Shown here piece after piece: positions 1-6,133 of a stretch of 15,070 nt of DNA. The translations under genes were made by a program, and so were the position numbers. The stretch comes from JACPWY01 sp964603655 (GTDB lineage: Bacteria; Bdellovibrionota; FAC87; UBA2466). Below the pieces are notes generated by a model. That model worked only from the letters and a program-made list of their open reading frames with translations. It was not told the origin of the DNA and made no database searches. The stretch is taken from contig CAZRVZ010000169.1 in the NCBI GenBank assembly GCA_964603655.1, forward strand, positions 1 through 15,070. Direction: 5' to 3'. Position 1 is the first letter of the stretch. Every line of letters starts with the position of its first letter.

Positions 1-60
1 CCAACCCAGCTCCTTTTCACAACAGCCCTTGAAGGGCACGTAATTCCTCAGATAGACTAG
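1..60 (+). CDS. Possible 3' end of an upstream gene (partial)
   Basis: Frame 1 is open from the window edge to a TAG at 58-60, giving 19 residues that end in GHVIPQID. The stop lies 7 nt before the GTG start of the glycosyltransferase gene, a spacing typical of an operon. The other two forward frames close earlier, at about 30 and 43. The piece is too short to identify, and an open stretch of 60 bases at the edge could be chance. Confidence 0.25.
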   Translation, partial: PTQLLFTTALEGHVIPQID

Positions 61-67
61 GCGTCCA

Positions 68-841
68 GTGCAGAACGGTAAGAAAATTGTGTGTGTGCTC
101 CCCGCCTACAACGCGCAAAAAACGCTCGAGAAAACCCTCAGTGCGGTGACCCCCAATACCGTGGATTATTTTATTCTGGTTGATGATTGTTCATCGGACG
201 AAACGGTGGTGACGGCCAGAAAACTCGCTGACCGATTTCCCATGCAAATCATTCGTCACGAACGGAATTTGGGCTATGGGGGCAATCAAAAAACGTGTTA
301 CCAGGCCGCGCTTGCCGCAGGCGCGGACATAGTCGTAATGCTGCATCCCGATTACCAGTACGAGCCCAAACTCCTGGGTACCCTCACCTCAATGGTTGCA
401 AGCGATGTGTACGATGTCGTCCTGGGGTCTCGGATTTTGGGAAACAGCGCATTGTCTGGCGGCATGCCTCTTTACAAATATGTTTCTAATCGCTTTCTGA
501 CATTATTTGAAAACATCTGCATCGGTCAAAAGCTCTCCGAGTATCACACGGGCTACAGGGCGTTCTCACGCGCAGTTCTCGAACGGTTACGGCTGCAGTG
601 CAATAGCGATAATTTTGTTTTCGATAACGAGATGCTCGTACAGTGTCACCTCGCAGGCTTCAGGATTGGTGAGGTATCGGTTCCGACGAAATATTTTGAT
701 GAGGCAAGTTCGATCCGGTTCACCGCGAGCATCGTTTACGGGGTGGGAGTACTGCGCTGCTCACTGGAAGGGTTATTTGCCCGACTTGGGCTCTTTAAAC
801 ACCCCAGATTCCGGTGGCAGGCGGCGGCCCCCCAGCGATGA
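68..841 (+). CDS. Family 2 glycosyltransferase (DPM1/polyprenyl-phosphate sugar synthase-like)
   Basis: The 257-residue protein is a GT-A-fold, cytoplasmic-face glycosyltransferase of family GT2. The N-terminus shows the family opening (KIVCVLPAYNA, 6-15). The nucleotide-sugar acidic pair is in LVDDCSSDET (37-46), and NLGYGGN (67-73) follows. The position usually written DADGQY reads HPDYQY (93-98), a variant I know from DPM1-like GT2 enzymes. Conserved EYHTGYRAFSR (158-168) and FVFDNEM (183-189) complete the domain. There is no long C-terminal membrane anchor. The start is GTG at 68; an in-frame TAG at 53-55 rules out any longer form, and a weak AGG lies 6 nt upstream. It probably transfers a sugar from a nucleotide donor to a polyprenyl phosphate or glycan, feeding the GT-C enzyme to which it is coupled. 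The family is secure; donor and acceptor are unknown. Confidence 0.93.
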   Translation: MQNGKKIVCVLPAYNAQKTLEKTLSAVTPNTVDYFILVDDCSSDETVVTARKLADRFPMQIIRHERNLGYGGNQKTCYQAALAAGADIVVMLHPDYQYEPKLLGTLTSMVASDVYDVVLGSRILGNSALSGGMPLYKYVSNRFLTLFENICIGQKLSEYHTGYRAFSRAVLERLRLQCNSDNFVFDNEMLVQCHLAGFRIGEVSVPTKYFDEASSIRFTASIVYGVGVLRCSLEGLFARLGLFKHPRFRWQAAAPQR

Positions 842-2181
842 ACCGTCGGACAGCCGTTGCCATCGCAGCAGCTTTTTTTGGAATTTGCGTGATATTCGAC
901 ATGTGGGGCGACACGAACCCACGATCGCGCCTGGCACTTCTGGCGTCAATCCGAGAGGGTCAGGGGTTTAAGATTGATGGCTATGAGACATGGACTATCG
1001 ATTGGGCCAGAACGCCCGACGGACACTATTATTCGAACAAGCCCCCCGGACCCACCTTCCTGGCGCTTCCAGCCTACGCTCTCATCGATCTCTGGATAAC
1101 CCGAAACGCACGCGATCGAACATCCCGAGACGAAGCACGGTTGCTATGGTCGGAGCGAACCTCTCAAGCCTTGTCTCTGCTGCTTCAGATAATTCCATTT
1201 ATCGCGCTCTTTTTTTGGGGGCTACGGCAGCTTCGCACCGCCGCCGTCTCCGAAAACGCCGAAAAATTTTTTGGCCTCGCATTTTTTTTCGGCACCACGA
1301 TTACCCTGCTCATGAATACCTTTTTTGGACACGGCATCGCCGCGGTATTCGCGACGGCACTTCTCTTTTCGCTATTGGACCGGAGATGGTTTGTCGCTGG
1401 AACCTGTTTCGGGTGGGGAGTCCTTTCGGATTACGGATCGGCACTCCTTCTACCTGGAACGCTTTTTATATTGTTCCAATCCGATCCAAAACCGCTTACG
1501 CACCGTCTGGTTCGATTCGTGGGTGGTGGAGTACTCCCCGGGCTTTTATGGATAGCTTACCACCACACCTGTTTTGGGGGTCCCTTCTCAATTGCCAATC
1601 GTTTCCAAAACCCACTTTTTGTCGAAACATCCCAATCCACCGCGCTCTGGGGCATTTTCGGCCAATACCCAAGACCAGACGTAATTTTCCAATTACTCTT
1701 TGGCCCCAGCCGCGGCGTTCTTTTCACGCAGCCCTGGATTCTTATCGTCCTATTTTCATTACCGGCTTTGGTGCGTAATCGCGATCGGATGACTCGCTAT
1801 ACGGCGGCCTTTTGCGGCTCGGGCTTTCTGCTGCTTCTGGGAATGAACGCGAGCTTTTTGAACTGGCATTCCGGCGGCGGGCCGGGACCCCGATATCTCA
1901 GCGCCATTTTACCGGTATTTTCTTTGATCGGGAGCGTGCTTTGGCGATCACGCACGCAACTCCGACTCCCCCTGGCAACCTCATTGGGCGCCACCCTTCT
2001 CTTTGCATCGCTGGTGTTGGCCAGTCATCGCATCCAAAACCCCGAGTTCGGCGCCATCTGGCTATTTTTCGGTGAGCAGGTGTTTTTCACCGAGGCTCGA
2101 ATGCCACTCATCCGGTTCGGTGCATTTTGGGCGCTGATGGCGGGACTGTTATTTCACCTGTATCGTAAACGAAATCGGTAA
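838..2181 (+). CDS. Integral-membrane GT-C-type glycosyltransferase (GT39/PMT-like)
   Basis: The 447-residue polytopic membrane protein has about ten hydrophobic segments. The first loop carries the hallmark of GT-C/PMT-like enzymes: an acidic/aromatic region (DGYETWTIDW, 47-56), then HYYSNKPPGPTFLALP (63-78). Later landmarks are SRGVLFTQPW (291-300) and GGGPGPRYLSAILP (346-359), as in bacterial relatives often annotated GT39 or hypothetical membrane protein. Such enzymes use polyprenyl-phosphate sugars on the periplasmic side. I chose ATG 838 because it overlaps the upstream stop as ATGA, implying translational coupling; there is no Shine-Dalgarno sequence. A GTG eight codons upstream (814) is in frame but less likely. 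Several T6-T8 runs lie in the phenylalanine-rich helices. Its 3' end overlaps the convergent DsbD-alpha gene by 33 nt. The acceptor is unknown. Confidence 0.88.
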   Translation: MNRRTAVAIAAAFFGICVIFDMWGDTNPRSRLALLASIREGQGFKIDGYETWTIDWARTPDGHYYSNKPPGPTFLALPAYALIDLWITRNARDRTSRDEARLLWSERTSQALSLLLQIIPFIALFFWGLRQLRTAAVSENAEKFFGLAFFFGTTITLLMNTFFGHGIAAVFATALLFSLLDRRWFVAGTCFGWGVLSDYGSALLLPGTLFILFQSDPKPLTHRLVRFVGGGVLPGLLWIAYHHTCFGGPFSIANRFQNPLFVETSQSTALWGIFGQYPRPDVIFQLLFGPSRGVLFTQPWILIVLFSLPALVRNRDRMTRYTAAFCGSGFLLLLGMNASFLNWHSGGGPGPRYLSAILPVFSLIGSVLWRSRTQLRLPLATSLGATLLFASLVLASHRIQNPEFGAIWLFFGEQVFFTEARMPLIRFGAFWALMAGLLFHLYRKRNR

Positions 2182-2622
2182 CGTTACTGGAAAAAAGCAG
2201 GTCTTGTCATTGCACGCCTGATAACGAACTTTTCCATTAGCCAAAAGCCTTAACGGCTTCTTATTTCCAGTCACCGTAAACGGAACCCCTATCTCAATCT
2301 TTCCATCGTAAGTTGAGATATCGGTCGACGCCCCTTGGAGGCGGTAAGGTTTCCCCAAGGGATAGACGGGAACGCCCCAAGTGACTCCTGGGAGAGTTTC
2401 CAACATCAACGTAGTCGCAATTAAATTGGGTGCGCTGGTCGGATTTGCCTGAATGTGGATGTTTTTAGCGATATTTAACTTTAACTTGAAAATATTCTCG
2501 GATAGCGGACTGACAATCGGAGCCGCTGACGGCAACACACTCACGTAATCAATTTTTTTCGGGCCGGCAAAAGCCCCGGATGTGCCGACTAAAATTATTC
2601 CCCACAGAAATGTTCGACGCAC
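2149..2622 (-). CDS. Secreted stand-alone DsbD N-terminal (alpha) domain protein
   Basis: The 157-residue protein has a signal peptide at about 1-19 (MRRTFLWGIILVGTSGAFA). The mature part is an immunoglobulin-like beta domain as in DsbD-alpha. The diagnostic motif is VRYQACNDKTCFFPVTLP (132-149), whose two cysteines C137 and C142 are separated by four residues as in many DsbD-alpha homologues (E. coli has five). DsbD-alpha accepts electrons from the transmembrane domain and passes them to periplasmic thiol proteins. Here the membrane beta domain and thioredoxin-like gamma domain are absent, so it must work with a separate CcdA/DsbD-like membrane protein or have another thiol-redox role. The start is GTG at 2622, supported by AAGGGGG about 6 nt upstream. 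It is transcribed alone, divergently from bolA and convergent with the GT-C gene. Confidence 0.8.
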   Translation of the reverse strand: MRRTFLWGIILVGTSGAFAGPKKIDYVSVLPSAAPIVSPLSENIFKLKLNIAKNIHIQANPTSAPNLIATTLMLETLPGVTWGVPVYPLGKPYRLQGASTDISTYDGKIEIGVPFTVTGNKKPLRLLANGKVRYQACNDKTCFFPVTLPISFTIQVK

Positions 2623-2719
2623 CTTTGCCCCCTTCGATCTCCAGTTTAATGCGCCAGTCTTTCGCGTTCAATCCGCGTTCAACTAGACACGCTGTTAACT
2701 TTCGATTACGGTCGTCCCG

Positions 2720-2980
2720 ATGCCGAGCTTTAGCGCTGATACACTGAAAATGGCCGTGCAAAATGGGCTACCCGAGTCGCTCGTTACCGTAGAGGATATG
2801 ACCGGCACGAACGATCATTTTCAAATGACCGTCGTGTGTGATCTTTTTTTAAACAAAAGCCTCGTGGATAGACAACGAATGGTATTTAAAATCTTGGGAG
2901 ACACAATTGGCGGCCCTGTCCATGCCCTCACGCTGAAAACGCTCACCACTACTGAGGCTTCCAATGCGGCTACCCGTTAG
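2720..2980 (+). CDS. BolA family protein
   Basis: The 86-residue protein covers the whole BolA domain. The motifs are DMTGTNDHFQMTVVCDLF (26-43), the helix region SLVDRQRMVF (47-56) and the terminal GPVHALTLKTL (65-75). H68 is the invariant C-terminal histidine that, in BolA-glutaredoxin complexes, ligates a [2Fe-2S] cluster; H33 lies in the variable His/Cys loop. BolA proteins take part in iron-sulfur trafficking with monothiol glutaredoxins and in stress and morphology control. The usual histidine of the (Q/R)HR motif is glutamine here (Q52). ATG 2720 fits the family's normal N-terminus, although I see no good ribosome binding site. No glutaredoxin gene is adjacent. The next gene on the same strand is dksA after 159 nt, so co-transcription is possible but not shown. 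Confidence 0.88.
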   Translation: MPSFSADTLKMAVQNGLPESLVTVEDMTGTNDHFQMTVVCDLFLNKSLVDRQRMVFKILGDTIGGPVHALTLKTLTTTEASNAATR

Positions 2981-3100
2981 CCGCCATGCAACAGAACACT
3001 GACCCTGCCAGTTGTCCTTTAATTGCGGGTACATCTTTTCTGAAGCCAGGGGCAATGATAGAATAAAACTTATTCGTTAGTTGCATCCCATTTCCCTTTT

Positions 3101-3111
3101 TACAATTTGTA
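3101..3111 (+). promoter_or_regulatory. Candidate -10 element with overlapping palindrome upstream of dksA
   Basis: TACAATTTGTA is a perfect 5-bp inverted repeat (TACAA/TTGTA) around one base. Its first six bases match the sigma70 -10 consensus at five of six positions. A transcript starting about 7 nt downstream would give a leader of about 27 nt before the dksA ATG. The -35 region is weak: TTGCAT at 3081 is only 14 bp away. The palindrome could be an operator or coincidence. Confidence 0.3.
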
Positions 3112-3139
3112 GTTTTCGTCGGCGAAGGAGACGTTAGCC

Positions 3140-3502
3140 ATGAAAAAGAAAGATCTGGACCGTTTTTCCGCTCGGCTACTTGAAGACAAGGCTAAACTCC
3201 TAAACCACTCTAATCAAAACAAAATCGAGGACTTGACGCTTAGCACCGACGATCTCGCTGACGAAGTTGACCTCGCATCCAGTGAGCTGAATCAGAACGT
3301 CGCGCTTCGACTGCGCGATCGTGAACGTCTCCTAATTCAAAAAATAGAAGAGGCACTCGCAAAAATTGCTGAAGGCTCGTTTGGCATATGTGAAGGCTGC
3401 GAAGACCCCATCGAAATCAAACGGCTTGAAGCCCGCCCGGTCGCCACCCTCTGTATTCGCTGCAAAGAGGCCCAGGAAAAGGCTGAGAAGGTCTACGCCT
3501 AA
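3140..3502 (+). CDS. dksA: DksA/TraR family RNA polymerase-binding transcription factor
   Basis: The 120-residue protein has a long N-terminal coiled coil (about 1-75) and a C-terminal C4 zinc finger: CEGC (84-87) and CIRC (105-108). The tip region DEVDLA (41-46) matches the DxxDxA motif that E. coli DksA uses in the RNA polymerase secondary channel. The LRLRDRERLLIQKIEEAL (57-74) and RLEARPVATLCIRC (95-108) stretches resemble deltaproteobacterial DksA. With ppGpp, DksA adjusts transcription of rRNA and amino-acid genes during starvation. It is shorter than E. coli DksA (151 residues), with less N-terminal extension. The ATG is preceded by GAAGGAG about 9 nt upstream, an excellent ribosome binding site. 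Some organisms carry several DksA-like paralogues, so it may not be the main one. Confidence 0.92.
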   Translation: MKKKDLDRFSARLLEDKAKLLNHSNQNKIEDLTLSTDDLADEVDLASSELNQNVALRLRDRERLLIQKIEEALAKIAEGSFGICEGCEDPIEIKRLEARPVATLCIRCKEAQEKAEKVYA

Positions 3503-3688
3503 GCGTCACCTATCTCGACGCGCCTAATCACCACCAATCCCTGCAGTCATTATTTTTAGACAACCCACCAACGCCCCATTCCACAAGTCGTTTCAGCCGC
3601 TTTTTATAAGTTTTTACATCGGGGTTAAGTTTTTTTCCCGCGTTTCCGATCAGTAGCTTGTAGCAAGTCTTTAAATAAGGACGGTTGA

Positions 3689-6133
3689 ATGCCCACCGAG
3701 TTCGTCGAGAACGAGGAAATGGTTGTCCCGGAAGAACTTCCCCTTCTTCCGATTAGGGACGTTGTCGTGTACCCATACATGATATTGCCACTTTTTGTAG
3801 GGCGAGATGCATCGATTCGGGCAGTAAATGAATCGCTGGCAAAAGACCGCCTCATTTTTCTGGCCGCCCAGAAAGAAATTACCGATGAAAACCCGAACCC
3901 GGATACCATCTACACGATAGGCACCATCGCGATGATCATGCGCATGCGGAAGCTCCCCGATGGGCGTATCAAAATTTTGGTGCAGGGGCTCATGAAGGGC
4001 ACCATTCAGGAGTTCATTCAGGAAAAGCCATTCTTCATCGCCAAGGTCAAACAGGTTCGCGAAAAACAGGCCGGGCGCCACCAGGTCGAGGTCGAGGCGC
4101 TAATGCGAACCGTGAAGGAACAGCTGGAAAAGGTAATCTCGCTCGGCCGAATGCTATCACCCGATATTCTCATGGTAGTCGATGACATTACCGATGCCGG
4201 TCGCCTGAGCGATCTCGTCGCTTCGAACCTCGGACTCAAGGTCAACGAGGCGCAGGATATCCTTGAAGTTATGGACCCGGTCGACCGCCTAAAGAAGGTC
4301 AATGAAATTTTGACGAAGGAACTGGAAATTCTCGCAATGCAGGCGAGAATTCGATCGCAGGCCCGCGATGAAATGACCAAAAGTCAGCGTGAGTATTTCT
4401 TGCGCGAGCAAATTCGGGCCATCAAGAATGAGCTAGGTGACACCGAGTCCAAGTCTGAGGAGATTCAGGAGCTCAGGGCCAAAATCGAGGCCGCTAAAAT
4501 GCCCGACGAGACGCGAGAAGAAGCGATTAAGCAGGTAAGCCGTCTCGAGCGCATGCACCAGGATGCATCGGAAGCGACGATTGTGCGAACCTATCTCGAT
4601 TGGCTCATTGACATACCCTGGAGCAAATCCACTGAAGATCGTCTCGACCTCAACGAGGCCAAGAAAATTCTGGACGAAGACCACTTCGGTCTCAAAAAGG
4701 TGAAAGAGAGAATTCTGGAATTCCTAGCGGTCCGTAAACTGAAAAGCAAAATGAAGGGCCCCATTCTTTGTTTCTTGGGCCCTCCGGGTGTTGGCAAAAC
4801 TAGCCTAGGCAAGTCAATCGCCAGGGCCATGGGAAGAAAATTCGTACGAATATCGCTCGGGGGCATTCGAGACGAGGCCGATGTCCGCGGCCATCGAAGA
4901 ACTTACGTTGGCGCAATGCCCGGCAGAATTATTCAGGGGCTCAAGCAGGCGGGCTCGAACAACCCCATATTCATGCTCGACGAAATTGACAAGCTCGGGG
5001 CCGATTTCAGGGGCGATCCGGCGGCGGCGCTACTCGAGGTACTGGACCCGGAACAAAACTTCGGGTTTAGAGACCACTACGTAAATTTACCGTTCGATCT
5101 GTCCAACGTCATGTTTGTCGCCACCGCCAACCTCATGGACACCGTACCCGCCGCTCTGAAGGATCGAATGGAGGTGTTGCAGCTCTCGGGATACAGCCAG
5201 GAGGAAAAAATAAAGATTGCAAAGCGCTTCCTGATTCCGAAGCAGATCGAGGAAAATGGCCTGAAACTCGAAAATATCACCCTGACTCAAGTGGCTTTGC
5301 GGAGAATCGTGACCCAGTACACTCAAGAAGCCGGTCTGCGAAACCTCGAGAGAAATATCGCCGGGGTTTGCCGTAAAGTCGCACGAAAATTCGCCGACCC
5401 CAAAAACAGGATTACCCATCTCGTTATTAATGCCAGTCGGGTGCCGAAATTCCTGGGGCCGCCGCGCTTTTTGCCAGAGGATGAAAGACAGCATGACGAA
5501 ATAGGCGTTGCCACCGGGCTGGCCTGGACACAATACGGGGGCGAGGTACTTTACATCGAAGTCAGCATGATGCGAAAGCTAGGCGGCGGCCTGATTTTGA
5601 CCGGTTCGCTGGGCGATGTGATGAAGGAGTCGGCCCACGCGGCCCTGAGCTTTGTTCGCAGTCACTCCTCAAGTTTCGGAATCGACGATAAACTATTTAG
5701 CCGGTACGAGTTTCACATTCACATCCCTCAAGGCGCCACCCCCAAAGACGGGCCGTCGGCAGGCGTTACGCTCGCCACCGCGATCGTCTCATTGCTCACG
5801 GGAAACCCAACACGCAAGGACATCGCGATGACCGGCGAAATATCCTTGCGGGGGCGCGTACTTCCGATTGGTGGATTAAAGGAAAAGACGCTCGCCGCGC
5901 TTCGGCACGGCATCAAGGAGTTGATTATCCCCTATCGAAACCACAAGGATCTCGAAGAAATCCCCGCCAATTTGCGCAAGCGTTTGCGGTTTCACCTAGT
6001 ATCGGAGCTGACCGAGGTTTTTAAGAACGCGCTCATTCACGATCCCATCGAGTGGGCAAAACAACACCGGGACGAAACCCCTCCGGGCGAGATCCGTGTT
6101 CCCCCCAGAAAAAATGTGGAACGCGTTGCCTAA
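3689..6133 (+). CDS. lon: ATP-dependent Lon protease (LonA type)
   Basis: The full-length 814-residue LonA has all parts in order. The N-terminal LAN substrate-binding domain begins at LPLLPIRDVVVYPYM (17-31), and a helical linker extends to about 310. The AAA+ module has Walker A GPPGVGKT (364-371) and Walker B IFMLDEID (427-434), with a sensor-1 region around VATAN (477-481). The serine protease domain has catalytic S690 in DGPSAG (687-692) and K733 in GGLKEK (728-733), the spacing seen in E. coli Lon. It degrades misfolded and short-lived regulatory proteins in the cytoplasm. AAGGA lies 7 nt before the ATG. The usual clpP/clpX neighbours are absent on the upstream side. Its TAA shares bases with the TAG of the opposing gene (4-nt overlap). 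I could not identify a convincing heat-shock promoter. Confidence 0.98.
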   Translation: MPTEFVENEEMVVPEELPLLPIRDVVVYPYMILPLFVGRDASIRAVNESLAKDRLIFLAAQKEITDENPNPDTIYTIGTIAMIMRMRKLPDGRIKILVQGLMKGTIQEFIQEKPFFIAKVKQVREKQAGRHQVEVEALMRTVKEQLEKVISLGRMLSPDILMVVDDITDAGRLSDLVASNLGLKVNEAQDILEVMDPVDRLKKVNEILTKELEILAMQARIRSQARDEMTKSQREYFLREQIRAIKNELGDTESKSEEIQELRAKIEAAKMPDETREEAIKQVSRLERMHQDASEATIVRTYLDWLIDIPWSKSTEDRLDLNEAKKILDEDHFGLKKVKERILEFLAVRKLKSKMKGPILCFLGPPGVGKTSLGKSIARAMGRKFVRISLGGIRDEADVRGHRRTYVGAMPGRIIQGLKQAGSNNPIFMLDEIDKLGADFRGDPAAALLEVLDPEQNFGFRDHYVNLPFDLSNVMFVATANLMDTVPAALKDRMEVLQLSGYSQEEKIKIAKRFLIPKQIEENGLKLENITLTQVALRRIVTQYTQEAGLRNLERNIAGVCRKVARKFADPKNRITHLVINASRVPKFLGPPRFLPEDERQHDEIGVATGLAWTQYGGEVLYIEVSMMRKLGGGLILTGSLGDVMKESAHAALSFVRSHSSSFGIDDKLFSRYEFHIHIPQGATPKDGPSAGVTLATAIVSLLTGNPTRKDIAMTGEISLRGRVLPIGGLKEKTLAALRHGIKELIIPYRNHKDLEEIPANLRKRLRFHLVSELTEVFKNALIHDPIEWAKQHRDETPPGEIRVPPRKNVERVA

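Noticed and set aside
990..1778. A 262-codon open frame on the + strand inside the GT-C gene
   Set aside because: It is rich in Arg, Pro and Ser with no domain, and overlaps a well-supported membrane protein in another frame, so it is a shadow.
2981..3139. Possible small gene or RNA between bolA and dksA (159 nt)
   Set aside because: I see no ORF with a ribosome binding site and no strong stem-loop, only promoter-like A/T-rich sequence. The 186-nt gap before lon is likewise empty apart from its ribosome binding site.
3503..3521. GCGTC/GACGC hairpin right after the dksA stop
   Set aside because: The stem is only 5 bp with a 9-nt loop and no following T-run, so it is not credible as an intrinsic terminator.
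3574..3580. CCCCATT upstream of lon, resembling a sigma32 heat-shock -10 box
   Set aside because: No CTTGAA-like -35 box lies at the required distance; the bases there read roughly TTTTTAGA.
5087..5533. A 148-codon open frame on the - strand inside lon
   Set aside because: It is antisense to the AAA+ and linker region of a full-length Lon and resembles no family. The other antisense frames in lon are rejected for the same reason.
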